From assembly GCA_001574975.1 (NCBI GenBank), contig KQ965765.1, positions 63,899 through 127,898 on the forward strand: a stretch of 64,000 bases of DNA, read 5' to 3'. Within the stretch, counting starts at the first letter, position 1; each line of letters opens with the position of its first letter. The position numbers were made by a program, and so were the translations under genes. This document shows, piece by piece, positions 1 to 11,943 of the stretch. This DNA is from Gonapodya prolifera JEL478 (taxonomy: Eukaryota > Monoblepharomycota > Monoblepharidomycetes > Monoblepharidales > Gonapodyaceae). The notes beneath the pieces were generated by a model. It had not been told where the DNA came from and did not search any database. It saw only the letters and a program-made list of their open reading frames with translations.

Positions 1-1335
1 TGTGAGTTGCAGGGGCAGGGGTCGATGGCAAAGAAGGAAGAAGCAAGGAAAGGTACGTACGAGAGCACGGCGAGGGTCGTGAGCATGTTTGTGTGGAAGT
101 TGGAGGAGAGAGCCTGGTTGAGTAGGTGAGTGTGTTAAAAATGATGCAGTACTAGATCCGTCGTGACTTCGAAAAGTGAAGTTGTGCTGTACTGACCAGG
201 AGAAGGTGCATCAACGCCGTCTTGAAAACACAAGAGTGAAATTACTTTCATTCGGAGACGGGAATAGATACAACAACGAACCAGCTCTCTCATCCCTGGA
301 TTCCGCGCATTCTGAATCATGGACGTAAGCTGCAGTCCTCTCTCGAAAAACGGGAGGCCGTCGCGATTCGTGCCCGTCATGCCTTCGATGAGGGGGCGCT
401 TCTGGTGGAAAGAAAGAGCAGGAGCAGAAAATGAACACTGCGTGATATGAAAACGAGACTTGCAAAAAAGGAAGTGAACTTACGACATCCCCTCGCGACG
501 AGAATTGCGATGCTAGGGCGAGCATGCCGTACACGAGAATGGAGTCGGTGGCGTCGTCGCCGCGAAACATGTCTGGTTGAGGTAAAAAGCGGTGCTGTAG
601 TGTGGAAACCGAAGTAAACGAGGGAAGAAATATGGGCAGGACAGGGAGGTATCTTACCACGACCCAGGTGTCAATCTCTTCGGCGAGCTGGAAGTATCGG
701 AAAAGAAGTCCTCGCAGGCCGTTCTCGCCTGGAAGTGAAGCTGACAGGGGGGTTTTGAGAAGTTGGTGATTACGGCCCGGTTATGTAACCGGAAAATCGT
801 GAAGAATTCCGCCGCGTACTCAGTCCTCCGAATATTCCAATGGAAGTTTGCGGATGTGGGAAAGCTGGCTGAATAGCGACCTCAGAACCAAAGCTCGGTG
901 AGCTTTTTGGGGAAAGATTCTCGATTTTAGTGTCTTGTTCGGGGAGGACTTCGGTTTTATACGTTTCATTTGGCGATGGCCCACGTTGCGGCGAAGGCGA
1001 TCCATCGTCGCTTGGTGCTGGTGTCTGCGGCGAGTCAGACTGGCGACGACACGGGATGCCGGTGTTGTAGCATCTGTCGCACTGAGTCGGAGGCAAAAAG
1101 TTGACGGGGTATCTGTTACCGAACGCACACCTTCAACCCCTTACCGGATTGCCGCCTGAGCATTTCTGAGTTCCCAGGCAGAAGGCGAGCGAGGCAGGGT
1201 CGGGGTTGGCATTAGGGATGGCAGAAGTCGAAAGGTATGGCTGATTTGGAGGAATCTCGCACTCGCCAATCACAGTCGACTCACCACGCGATCCTTCTTG
1301 CATTTGACGCAGGCTGTCTTCGGCTTCGGCGGCAT
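1..1335 (-). CDS. Zn2Cys6 fungal transcription factor, 3' end outside window
   Basis: Nuclear DNA-binding regulator with an N-terminal binuclear zinc cluster and a fungal-specific middle homology domain. Three exons build the zinc cluster: 1285-1335 (CVKCKKDRV), a 21-nt microexon at 1145-1165 (KCSGGNP) and an exon starting at 1081 (CDRCYNTGIPC). Joined they give the exact Cx2Cx6Cx5Cx2Cx6C spacing. A Ser/Pro-rich linker follows. Further exons near 660-740, 500-590, 310-400, 200-230 and 70-110 carry segments typical of the fungal_trans domain, such as FFERGLQLTSM. The start Met lies 8 codons before the first Cys. The gene continues past position 1, so its C-terminus is missing. It is divergent to the acyl-CoA synthetase gene; a regulatory link between the two is only a guess. 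Family assignment is firm, target genes unknown. Confidence 0.88.
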
Positions 1336-1951
1336 CACCGGCCGGTGCCCACGGGCTGTTGGGGTGAAAATAATCTCGTAAAGTTCGCTTGGATTTTCTG
1401 CCGGGCCAGACCGACGACGGCAGCCTCAACGATATTTTACGCCTCAATCCCCACCCATGTGAAATGGAGAATAAAAACGCAGCTTCTTTGTCACTTTCCT
1501 CAGGTGTTCCGACGTGTGCGCTCAAGTGCAGAGTCTTCCTCAGTCAATTATTCATCCGGGCGATATAGGAAAAGATAAGAAACACAACTGCACAACCCTG
1601 TCCTGGAAACATCTGCTGACATGTATTCGTGTTGTCTTCAGGACCAATTAAAGTATAAAGCGAAATGAAAGTGTCACTGTGCTGCAAAGGTTGTTTGTCG
1701 GCAAGAAACCGGGGGAGACAGATTGCCGACCCCTTATCCTCGGTCACTGACCCCTCCTCCCTCCCCCATTCTTCATCTCCAGTCCCATTCCCCGGCCTCA
1801 TCGGCGAAATTCTGCCATGTGCTCTCGCGCTGTGCAATCTCTCATTCAGGCTGGCCGCAGATGGTCGCCTCTCCCTCTTCCTCCGGCAATATCCCACCCC
1901 GCACACATCCGACAATACGTAACATACTGTCCGCCTCGGGAGGCCCGTCCC
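1336..1951. promoter_or_regulatory. Divergent intergenic region, Zn2Cys6 factor / acyl-CoA synthetase
   Basis: 616 bp between two start codons pointing away from each other, so it should hold both promoters. A TATA-like run (tataaag) lies near 1652. Open frames here show no family resemblance and overlap on both strands, so no gene is called. An alternative upstream in-frame ATG for the synthetase lies at 1817. Confidence 0.4.
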
Positions 1952-4647
1952 ATGCTGTCTTCAGTCCGCGTTTGGCACCAATCGAGATTCCAATCGACTC
2001 CACCGCCTGTCAACCGAAGTAAAAGTACAACACGGACAAGGGTCTCCAAGTACGCTGCGTTCAACCCAGGCGACGTCGGTGAGGCTTAGACACTCCACTC
2101 AAATCACGACCCAGCTTCACCTGGGCTCTATCAACGCTCGACAGGCCACGGAAAGCCGCGCCCACTTCCAGTGCCAGCATCCGCCAACTATACCCCGCTG
2201 AACCCCATCTCATTTCTGGAATGGTCGGCAAGAGTGTACCCTGATAAAGTGGCCATCAAGTATGGAGATTGGGAGATTACGTATCGGGAGGTGAGTGGTG
2301 GAGGCCGGATGTTGTGGAGTTGGTCACGAGGTTGTCCTAGATTGCGAATGATGTGTCCATATACTTCCAAATAGTTTCACTACCGAGTTCGTCTCTTCGC
2401 GTCAGCTTTACACAAGGCCGGCTTGAAGAAGGGCGAAAAAGTCGCCGTCCTCTGGTACGTGCATATCTCCCTTCCTCCTCCCTCCCCCCCAACCCGAGTC
2501 CGTTCACCCCACCACCTCAGTTACAACACCATTCAACCGCTTGAATCCCACTACGCCGTCCCCCTCGCCGGCGGTGTTCTCGTGACCGTCAACACCCGCC
2601 TCGCACTCCCCGAAATCTCCTACATCCTCTCCCACTCCGAATCCACGTTCCTGATCGTAGACCACGAGCTCACCTTTGGGGGCGGAATCCAGAAAGTCTG
2701 GGCCGAACTTGGTGGAGACCCAACCAGGTTGATCGTGACGGACGATTCGGGGTGGCGTGAGACGGACAGGTATGAGCAGTTTCTGGATACCGTGAGCGAG
2801 GATGTGGAAGGTGAGGTGAAGATGTGGGAGGAGTTTGAGCCGGTGAAGGATGAGATGGAGACGATTTCGATTAATTACACAAGTGGTGAGCCCCTCTTTC
2901 ACTTTTGGCGACGAGTGGAAAATGATATCACGATTTTCGGTTTCAGGTACCACTGGCAAGTGCGTCAATCTCTCCCACCCCCACTTTCGAAAAATATTCC
3001 TAAAACCCACCATCTCCCCTTCACGCCAGACCAAAGGGTGTCCAGTATACCTACCGCGGCTGCTATCTCACCGCGCTCAACGTGGTCATCGGAACGCGTC
3101 TCAATTTTGACTCCAAATTCATGTTTGTGGTGCCCATGTTGTGAGTTTTTCGATTTTGGTTTGGTATCGTTCAGTGATTGAACCACCGCCTTTTCATTGG
3201 GAACACGCCCACCCGTACTCACATTCGCCCACCAGCCACTGCAATGGCTGGACGTTCCCCTGGGCCGTGGCGTCCGTCTCGGGGACGTTCTACCCGGTTC
3301 GCAAGATCGACTACGACAGTATGTGGGAGCTGCTGTCTAAGGAGAAAGTGACGCACTATGTCGGAGCGCCCACGGTGCGTTTTCATTGGTCCTTCGTCCT
3401 TCCGGCGTCGTTTGTGGTGATTGTACGACCCTAATCCTTTCGATCCTTGCCCTCCACGTTGCACACGCCACAATGTCAGGTCCAAGCCTTCCTCGTGAAC
3501 AATCCCAACGCCCAACCCATAACGCACGGCGTGACGGCGTTGACGGGCGGGTCTGCGCCGGCGCCGAGTCTACTGGGGAGGATGAGGGAGCTAGGGATTT
3601 GGCCGATCATTCATGTGTATGGTATGACGGAGACAACGGGGTGGGTCGTCGCCCCAATGACACTGATGTTCGCGAAATACTAACATGCCCCCTACAACCC
3701 AAAGACCCGTTGTAAACTGCCCCATTCAACCGACATGGCTCGAACTGCCCTTGGACCAACTCGCGCTCAAGATGTCTCGTCCGGGACACGTCGTTGTCAC
3801 GATGGACGATTACAAAGTGGTGGACGATGCCATGGTCGAGACGCCGTGGGATGGAGTGACGCCAGGGGAGGTGGTCTGGCGCGGGAATGCGGTGACAACG
3901 GGGTACTATAAGGATCCGGAGGCGACAGAGAAGGCGTTCGAAGGGGGGTGGCTTCATTCGGGTGATATCGGTGGGTCGATTCCACGAAGAGGCGTGCTGG
4001 AGCGGACATTGACTAATGCCCGTCCGATGCCGCCCAACTCGTTATTTCAGGCGTTCGTCACCCAGACGGATACATCGAGGTCCGCGATCGTAAGAAAGAC
4101 GTTATCATCTCTGGAGGAGAGAACATTTCGACAATCGAGGTCGAGCAAGTGATTGCGAGCCATCCCAAAGTCCTCGAGGTGGCGGTTGTTGCGACGCCCG
4201 ACGATACGTGGGGCGAAAGACCCAAGGTGCGTGGTTGTGTTGATCAATAATCGCCTTCCCGGTGAGAGGTGTTGAACGTCACCAAATACAGGCGTTTGTT
4301 GTCCTTAAGAAAGAAGTGATGGAGCACGGAGGGTATGAGCCTGGGGAGATTGAAAAGTGAGCCTTCTGCAAGGGTTCCACTGAATGGATATATAAATCCC
4401 CATCTTGGTCGAACAGCGACATTATTCGACATTGTCGATCACTACTTGCGGGGTACAAGTGCCCCGCTCGAGTTCAGCTCGAAATGGAGCTGCCGAAAAC
4501 TGGATCTGGAAAGGTTCGTTGTTGTTTGTTTCCCTGATTCTGCTGTCCGGATACAAATCGGTGAATGTCCAACCCCCACACGTATAGATCCAGAAGTTCA
4601 TTTTACGAGAGAGGGAGTTTGCGCACTTGAAGAAACGGATCAATTAG
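1952..4647 (+). CDS. AMP-dependent acyl-CoA synthetase (ANL superfamily), probably mitochondrial
   Basis: Activates a carboxylic acid with ATP to an acyl-adenylate, then transfers it to CoA. Thirteen exons, 592 aa by my count: 1952-2078, 2172-2290, 2375-2454, 2521-2885, 2947-2959, 3030-3140, 3236-3374, 3480-3640, 3705-3970, 4051-4226, 4292-4356, 4417-4513, 4588-4647; the sum is divisible by three. Exon 5 is only 13 nt and encodes the heart of the P-loop YTSGTTGKPKG. Other motifs are VYGMTETTG, the hinge region with [19 protein letters not shown], and the catalytic Lys in [11 protein letters not shown]. The N-terminus [16 protein letters not shown] is basic, without acids, and looks like a mitochondrial presequence. 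Spacing and motifs fit the medium-chain/fatty acyl subgroup; the actual substrate cannot be told. Confidence 0.93.
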
Positions 4648-5683
4648 CTCTCTCAAATACCAGTATTGCTATATATTGCTCGAACGTTTATTTACATTGA
4701 GACTAGACCTGTCACGCTCCGGCTAAATGTTCAGTAAAGATCTGCCATCTCTCCGTTACCCATGGCTCCTTCGCTCTTCACGCGGCCACCGGACTACAGT
4801 ACTCTGGATATTCCAGCGACCTAAATAAAGGCTTACGCCTGGCCACACCCCGTTCGTCCCGGCGAAAGATTCTCTCTGCACATTTCCTCGCCAGTGCCGG
4901 GAGTCAAAGTGATAGTCACACTACACGATGGGATCTCGCTTGGAAGCAAAGTTTTCGAAACGATCGTACAAGACGTTGGAAACCATCCCATTCCTGCTGA
5001 TGCTTTCGAGAGCGGGTGGGTAGCCAGCCTCCTGCGTGGTCGAGACGCAGAATTCGTGGCCTTCAGGGTGGTACGATATCGTCCGACACCCAGTGCACAT
5101 TAAAGGTGGGAAAGGAGCATATGGGCGCAACGTGACATCATTCGAGGGCATTCGTCATCGGCCGTCCGGCACCCAACAGTGGCGCAAAGATCTTGTTGTA
5201 ACTTGCGACGAATACGTACAGTGCTTATAATGACTTTGGCGCCCTTAATCTGTGAGTACTCCCACCATTACTGCCGTCTGCCTCGTACGGCATACTACAC
5301 ATGTCGAGCTCATTTCAGGTACACTGGAGCTGTCCGCGGCTTTTTTCAACGACCAATGGCATCAAGGCTTTTGTACAAGCCTCCCGGAAAAGGTCATCGT
5401 GTCGCCCACCTGGACGCATCCTCGAGTGACTTGAATCACAGAACCCACGTCCGGTATCTCCGAGCTGGAAATATGACTTCGCGGGGAGGCTCTGGTGGAT
5501 GGCCGAATTACGAGAAGGGCTTCGTGTTGTGGCTGTACTCTCAAGTGGGAATTGGCGCTGTGGATTGGCCATTTTTTGAATTGCGAATTCCAATTTTGAC
5601 AGACTACAAAGATGCTTTTTCGAGACGCAAAAGTACTACAAAACCAAAGTGCTAATGAATATGCAGTCAGAGATTCTCATCCT
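4648..5683. other. Unresolved kilobase between two genes
   Basis: No confident gene. Base composition is like the surrounding genes. A good-looking plus-strand intron signal exists (gtgagt at 5251, acceptor tttcag ending 5318), and open frames exist on both strands, for example minus 4921-5151 and 5315-5593. None shows a family signature or joins into a convincing protein. It could be a small fast-evolving or decayed gene. Confidence 0.3.
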
Positions 5684-6528
5684 TCAGTTGATTTCGATCC
5701 TCTTCGCATCCGGCTTCTTCTCCTCTTCCTTCCCAATCGTGAGCTGAAGCACGCCGTTATCGAACTTGGCATCCACCTCTGCGGAACGATATACGCCGGT
5801 TAGATCAGATCTCCCCGCCATAAAAACGATGAAAAACTCACGGTCCTGCACAGCGTTTTCGGGCAACCTGAACGCCCTTTGGAACGACCCGTACGACCTC
5901 TCCACAACGTGGTGTGTCTCGTCCTTGACCTCAGACTCTTCTTTGCGCTCGGCTTTGATGGAGAGGACGTTGTTGTCGATTGTCAGGTGGATGTCCTGTG
6001 GAGAAGTGGCAAACCCATCATCAGTTTAAGTCAGGAAAGAAGACGGCGATGATCAGTACATACCTCTTTCTTCACACCTGGAAGGTCGGCTTTGACGAGG
6101 TATGCCTTTGGAGTCTCACTCACGTCAACCCTGTATCGGATGGACATCACGTCGATCAGCGTGAATGACGACATGGTACGAGACTATGAACCCACCTGAA
6201 CGCCCTCCCATCTCTTCCCCACGGAGCCAGCCATCCACTCGTGGGCTGTCCGGCTTTCGCCACTTGCCTGCCATGACCGTTAGCAGCTGCCTCCCCATTT
6301 CCGGCTTGCTGCCCCGACGTGACATGCCGAGCGGGCTGGCCATCCTCTCCTGCACCGGTGATGCTGCGAATGCGGTGGTCGATGTACCCGGGCAGACGGG
6401 GGTAGCGGTCGGCGAAGGGGTCGCGGAAGAAGGGCTGTGGTGTGACGTGAAGTGTGAGGACTGGTGATGACGAAGTGAGGGTATCAAGTACGTACGTCAT
6501 CGAAAATGTCCCAGTTGAAGAGCGACAT
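5684..6528 (-). CDS. Small heat-shock protein, Hsp20/alpha-crystallin family
   Basis: ATP-independent chaperone that holds unfolding proteins. Five exons: 6496-6528, 6196-6434, 6064-6130, 5842-5995 and 5684-5778; total 588 nt, 195 aa. The N-terminal arm starts MSLFNWDIFDD, then comes a long Gly/Ala/Gln-rich linker (about residues 30-85). The alpha-crystallin domain follows with AYLVKADLPGVKKEDI, DNNVLSIKAERKEE, a beta strand YGSFQRAFRLPENA, and the signature DAKFDNGVLQLTIGK. The tail ends in EEKKPDAKRIEIN, with I-E-I resembling the I/V-x-I/V anchoring motif. A heat-shock element lies about 115 bp upstream of the start, so heat induction is likely. It shares a 583-bp divergent promoter region with the DUF1295 gene. 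Confidence 0.95.
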
Positions 6529-6643
6529 TACTGCGTTTGGTTTTATGAAAGACTTTGTAAAGTTGATTTGATTTGCCTTGGATTTCGATGCGGGAATGGG
6601 GGATTGGGTGTATTTATTGGGATGGCTGAGTTGTGGCGCAGCT

Positions 6644-6656
6644 TTCCAGAAAGTTC
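6644..6656 (-). promoter_or_regulatory. Heat-shock element upstream of Hsp20
   Basis: The bases read TTCCAGAAAGTTC, an exact TTCnnGAAnnTTC three-unit binding site for HSF1. It lies 116-128 bp before the Hsp20 start codon. A TATA-like ATAAATA (minus strand, about 6611-6617) lies between it and the start. The site is orientation-independent, so it might also act on the divergent gene at 7112. Confidence 0.75.
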
Positions 6657-7111
6657 TTCCAACATCCAGAACCGTCCCCACCCCAAAACTCCACCATACT
6701 GACGTGCATAAGACGAGTTTTGGTTTGAATGAATACAGGAGTAATAGCGGATGCCTACTTGTCTTTGGAAGGTTTATTTGGTAGTAATTTCGCCAATGAC
6801 GAATTCAACCAGGATGTTGCATGCCCGATATAATTCGTATGAAATGACATCGTCCCACGAGTTCTCTCGGTGATATTTGGGTCATCATGAATCAGATTGA
6901 GAGCTCTCGGTGCCGAACGAATTCTTGAAACAACCTTTAGAAACGACCAGTTTGACAAAGGTCCAACGGATCCTCCAACACATCCAATTCTCATGATGCT
7001 TTGGAGCCTAAACGTCAGTGGGCGAAGGCGAAGTGGTGTGTGGCCCCTCTGGCGACATGCCTCCCGAAAGATATCGTTCACCGCCCTTCGATTCGAAACC
7101 CTGCGATCGCC

Positions 7112-8440
7112 ATGTCTTCCGCTTTTTGGTCCACTGTCTCCGCAATCCTCCACAACGGAATCACGAACCCAATCGTTACCCGTCCCGCGTCCATCCTCTC
7201 CGTGCTGCGGGATGTATTCGTCCGCGCCGATCCCATCGTTGGGTCGGCCTGGATGGCCATCGCGTCGGCCACGCATGCGTTCGTCATGTCGGAGCTGACG
7301 GGGGACCATTCGTATGTGAGTTCGTGGCCGTTCGGTGGTCCTGTAATGACCGATTCGACGTCGCCTCGATGGCAATAATAGATTGACCGTCTTTGGTCCG
7401 TCGCGCCCGCGGTGTACGGCGTATATCACGCGTTGAGGGCCAATCCCCGTCTTATCGGCGCCTTGTTCGCTGGAAAGGGAGTCTCAGAAGCAGTTGACAG
7501 CCCTCGTGGACTTCTCGCGGCCGCTCTGATCGTCCTGTGGGCCATTCGATTGACCTACAATTTTGCTCGGAAGGTGAGATGTCATGTTGGAATGACTGAA
7601 AGTGGACTGGGTGTCACCTCAACACTTGAATGAACGTCGTTTGTGATAGGGAGGGTACTCCACCGGCCCACACAGCGAGGACTACCGCTGGGTATGGTTG
7701 AAGCAGAAGATGCGAGAAAACAAGATCCCTCCAGCCCTCTTTTCTGTCTTCAACTTCTCCTTTATCGCGGGCTACCAAAGCGCACTCATCTGGGGCTTCT
7801 CCCTCCCCTCCTATGTCGCCGCGACTGAGCCCTTCTCCGGATGGAATTCACTGGACCTTATTGCAACGGGAGCTTTTTTCGCGTCGCTGACACTGGAGAC
7901 GGTCGCGGATAACCAGCAGTGGGAATTTTACGAAACGAGGCGAAAGGTCCGGGAAGGGAAGATATCGGCCAAAGAAGCCGGTGAAGCCGCCGACGACGTG
8001 CAGAGAGGGTTCTTGTCGAGGGGACTGTTCGCGTGAGTGACCAACAACGTTGAAGAAGTCCAGCCCCAACCAGCTCACACTCATGAAATATTACCAACAG
8101 GTATTCAAGGCACCCCAACTTCTTTGCAGAGCAGTGCATCTGGTGGTCCATGTACCTCCTTTCCGTGTCAGCATCCGGCGAGAAGCTGAACTGGTCCGGA
8201 ACCGGAGCATTCCTCCTGACGCTCTTATTCCAGGTTCGTTGACAGTATTCTGCCCCCCGTCGCATAAATGTCTACACGTCGAACCCACCACAGGGCACTG
8301 CACCGTTCACGGAGTACCTCACTTCGTCCAAGTACCCCGAGTACAAGACGTACCAGAAGCGAGTTCCCAGGATCCAGATGCCGCTCCCGTGGAACGCTCC
8401 AATCACCGCTGAAGGAAAATTCTTGAGCGAGCGCAACTAG
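7112..8440 (+). CDS. DUF1295-family (steroid 5-alpha reductase-like) membrane protein
   Basis: Multi-pass membrane protein related to steroid reductases/isoprenylcysteine methyltransferase-like folds. Five exons: 7112-7315, 7382-7573, 7650-8032, 8101-8233, 8294-8440; 352 aa. Hydrophobic segments include LLAAALIVLWAIRLTYNFA and FSVFNFSFIAGYQSALIWGF. The family hallmark appears near the C-terminus: YSRHPNFFAEQCIWW, followed by a final helix and the YPEYKTYQKRVPRIQMPLPW tail. The conserved RHPN-F-E/W cluster probably binds NADPH in relatives. No substrate can be assigned. The start ATG was chosen because the upstream in-frame part of the frame has no hydrophobic or conserved sequence. Confidence 0.88.
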
Positions 8441-8561
8441 TCAGGCGAAAGACTTAGTCGCCACTACAAAATTTACATGTAGAATAGGTTACAAACGGGG
8501 TGAAATGTGGGTGCAATTTGAACCGTGCACATTACTTCCTTTCGACCTTTGGTCACGAGCT

Positions 8562-9705
8562 ATGAAACCCAAACCATCGAAACCGTCGTCGAGAGGCTCG
8601 CGGCCCAAATCATCGCATGGAGTTCACCCGGCGGCATCCAAGAACAAGTACCTCAAAGGTTGGTAACCTACGTTCTCAAGAGAATGGGTTTTCAAGGAGC
8701 TAAACTTGAACAACCATCAGCCAAGATACTGGATGCCAGGCGGAATAAAAATAAGCAGACGAAGATAAGGAAGAAGTATTTCAACCAAGTAGCTGGAGAG
8801 AAGGAGGTGAGCTCGGTCCAATCGAGATGATTGAAGTCGATTCGAACGATTTGGTTCACAGTACGACGCCGGAGGTGGAGGAGCTTTGTTGCGGGATCTT
8901 CGGGACGTTGACGACGACTCGAAATGGTCGCGATTCCCGTCCGTTAATCCCCCTGCAACCTCTCGAGGCGAAAGAAGTGACGAGAACGACGAGCACTCGA
9001 CTGTTCCCAAAGATTTGGCGTACTCGATTCACGGTCTTCAAGGCGACGAGGATTCAGACGAGGACACTGCCGAGGAGCAGGAGCGAGCAGCCGTCAGGGG
9101 GAAAGGACAGAAGAGAAAACACCGGGAAGTGGAAAGCGACGAGGAGATGGAGGAGGACAGTGACAGTCCGGAAAGTGACGACTCATCTCCTGAGGAAGAC
9201 GACGAGATCAGTGCTCCACCTCCACCTCCTTCCAAACCAGCCGCTAGTGTGCCGTTCGCCCCGCTTCGAGCTCGCTACATGAGCCAGGTCCCACAACACA
9301 ATACCTCTTTTAAACACCCACTCACGACACCAAGACCAGCCGATAAGCGGTCTTCTGGGAAGGGAAAGGGCGATAAGGGAAAGCCTCCGCTCAAACCGCA
9401 GAACACCTTCCAACGTGCTGCCGCGCTCGCCGAGCAACGACGAAAAGAGAAGGAAGCTGCGATGGAGGTGAGGTCTCTTCCTTTTTGCGAGCATTTCCCA
9501 AAGTAAAGATTTATCTTCCACTCCTCTTCACCCATAGACTGCGCGCATCGCTCGAGCTGAGCGTGAAGCAGCCCGCGATGCCTACTACTCCCGTCGCAAG
9601 ACAGAGCGGAACGCGGTACTCAAGAAGACCAAACGTGGCCAACCCGTCATGGGCGGTATTGTGGAGCGAATGCTCAGGAAGATCAAGGCACGGATGAAGT
9701 CGTAG
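8562..9705 (+). CDS. FYV7: rRNA-processing protein, FYV7 family
   Basis: Nucleolar factor for small-subunit rRNA processing in yeast. Four exons: 8562-8658, 8721-8806, 8862-9467, 9538-9705; 318 aa. The N-terminus is short and basic (KNKQTKIRKKYFNQVAGEKE). The middle is long, disordered and strongly acidic (runs of E/D around residues 115-150, then PPPPPP). The C-terminus carries the family signature KKTKRGQPVMG before MLRKIKARMKS. It is longer than the yeast protein (about 150 aa) because of the acidic insert. Identification rests on the C-terminal motif and the basic N-terminus. Confidence 0.82.
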
Positions 9706-9790
9706 GATATCGAGATAGTTTTTTCGTGAGGAAGCTTGCTGGATCAGGATGCCATATGTATAATGCACAAGTACACCATACAATACGATT

Positions 9791-11876
9791 CTACCAGTGA
9801 CCGCGGACTCCCTCGTCGGTCCAATACACGGTATCCACGTCCCAGTTGGCCCGTTTCAGTGCCGCCACGAAAGACTGTTCGTGGGCTCTTCGCCACGCTA
9901 ACGATGTTACGGTCAAGTCGGTGTCGATGTCCACGCTCTTGGTACCCAGATTCTGAATGAGATGTGAGAGGAAGGTTGCGTGAAGGATAGACTGGAGAAT
10001 AGCGGCCCGCAAGACAAGTCAACTGCTGGAACTACCTTTTCACAAAAAGTAAAACTCACTCGAACAACGTCCTCCGTTTTCGACCCGTCCCGAAAAGTGA
10101 CGAAGAATTGAGCATCCTCCGACCCGTGATTCTTTTTGAGAACCCCGTACTGGATGACGTACTGTTCGTCCTAAGAAACAAGAAACGCCGTACAAATTCG
10201 AGTCATCGGTTCAATGTGTTGAATGAAAGGAGCCTCACCTTCATTACCTCCAGCGCAAGCTTTAACTCTGTCAAGTCGGTCGCTCGTCCACGTAGGTCCC
10301 TAAACACCCTGGCGACCGACACTCCAAGTTTGATATCTGTGCGCAATGCCAAGGAAATGCCGTTCGGCGCATCTTTCAAATTAGGGGAGCGTCGGGGGAG
10401 CCACTCTCCCACGAAGCCTTCGTGAAGCTTTAGTACGTCGGGATCTGAGAGCTGAGCGAGGTCTTGTCCTGGTGTACCAGCTGGGCTTTCTCTGAGACGT
10501 ACAAGATCCACATACTCGGCTGCGAGGAGTTGGAGCCGTGCTTGGTTCAGAATCTAAATTAGTGGGGTCAAGACCTCGTCATTATTATTTCCGGTCAGAG
10601 ACAGCGTTCGAAGTTTGTTGCACGCACCTCGAATCCGGTGCCTCGAACTAACATCACCGTCGCCCCAAAGTGCGCCGTCCCCATCACTGCAAAGCACCCA
10701 TATAGAAAAGCAGCTGAGGGATTCCCTCCTGCGAGTCCCAGCACCGTGGTGCCACCAAATAGTCCTAGCAAATGGGCCACAGTCATTTGAGAATCGTCTT
10801 TTGCCACCACATCACCAAGATTGGATTGTGTAGAGAAGTGTCGGGCAAAAGTAGTGTGAGATGCTCCCCAGAGCGTATAATGGACGGCGCGGAAGGCGTA
10901 GCCCAGGCTTGCGACGGGGAGGAAGTAGGAAGGTAGGACGAGAACTAAGCGGAAGCATTTTTCAAATGGTCTCATCAGGTGAACATAGCCTGACATAAGA
11001 ATCGGGAGAGGACACTCACGTGTTGCGAGTTGGAGACTGGAACCGATGAGCGACATGCACTCCCCAGCCAGTTTCCAGGTTTTTGGGTGAGAGTCGAAGG
11101 ACCCGCTGAACCTCTTCGAAGGTTGTTACGTAGCATGAAGATGCACCTTATATTAGATTCAATCTAACGTACGACACATGCCCGTACCTGGATGAAGGCG
11201 AGCTTCCCTAGCTCTCCAAACCCATCTTTCAGGATCCACTGAATAGCAACAGCGCCGCCAAGCGTTTCGGAAGCCGAGGAGGAGGACGCAGCACCAAGAG
11301 AGGCCAACATTGACTGGCTGCAAAGAACTCCGACCTTCAAAAGATTATTTTCGATTGACTACGAACTGGCTTGTTTTCGAACAACTTTTCCAATTTGCTT
11401 ACAGAGCTCCCGATCATTGTCTCGATGAATTGCCATGCATGAAACCTCGCGTATGTAGAATGGACGGATTCTTCACCATCGTGCGACATGTATGCTTGTC
11501 GACGTCAATAGCTCACCAGGCGAAGCAGTATCGACATACCAGGGTATCCTAGAGGCAAAAACATAGATCTGAACGACGATGCCAAGCGAGGCGACCGTCG
11601 TGATATCCTCCCCAAGATGAATCCGGGTTCTCCGAACTTTGGTGGTGATTTCCACAACGAGCTCGAGGTTGACGGAACGTAGGGTTCACTCCTTAGCTTA
11701 AAGACGTGCTGGTATTAATCTCCAGCATATTTCGACTGGATCATTTCCATAGAGACCTCGCCATGGGGTCCTTGGACGAAAACACGATGTCGCCCATGGT
11801 GTGACTCTTTCAGGAGATACGATGAGGACGAGGGCTTCGAGAGGAGTGATCGAAAAAGTTGGAAGCGCATCCCCAT
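9791..11876 (-). CDS. RUS family protein (root UVB sensitive, DUF647)
   Basis: Member of the RUS1-like family; plant members act in UV-B sensing and vitamin B6/auxin balance, and the biochemical role in fungi is unknown. Nine exons: 11757-11876, 11540-11708, 11403-11470, 11188-11334, 11020-11113, 10628-10944, 10239-10553, 10060-10170 and about 9791-10014. Family landmarks are FLPLGYPESVHSTYARFHAWQ, IQWILKDGFGELGKLAF, SHPKTWKLAGE, and STQSNLGDVVAKDDSQMT followed by hydrophobic stretches. The join into the last exon is not clean in my reading: the expected frame (RAAILQSILHATFLSH) meets a TGA before any AG acceptor. So a mis-read splice or a small indel near 10015 is possible. The start lies only about 70 bp from the divergent F-box gene. 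Confidence 0.87.
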
Positions 11877-11943
11877 GGTCCGGCCTCTGCAACTGTTCGA
11901 ACGTTGTTCCTCGGAATGTGTCCAAAGTGAACAAACAATTATC

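Noticed and set aside
5315-5593. Minus frames suggesting a CSL4-like or ML-domain protein
   Set aside because: Resemblance is limited to a few residues and does not continue through splice sites, so no function was assigned.
6755-7429. Minus open frame of 224 codons opposite the DUF1295 gene
   Set aside because: It overlaps exons 1-2 of the spliced plus gene and has no family resemblance.
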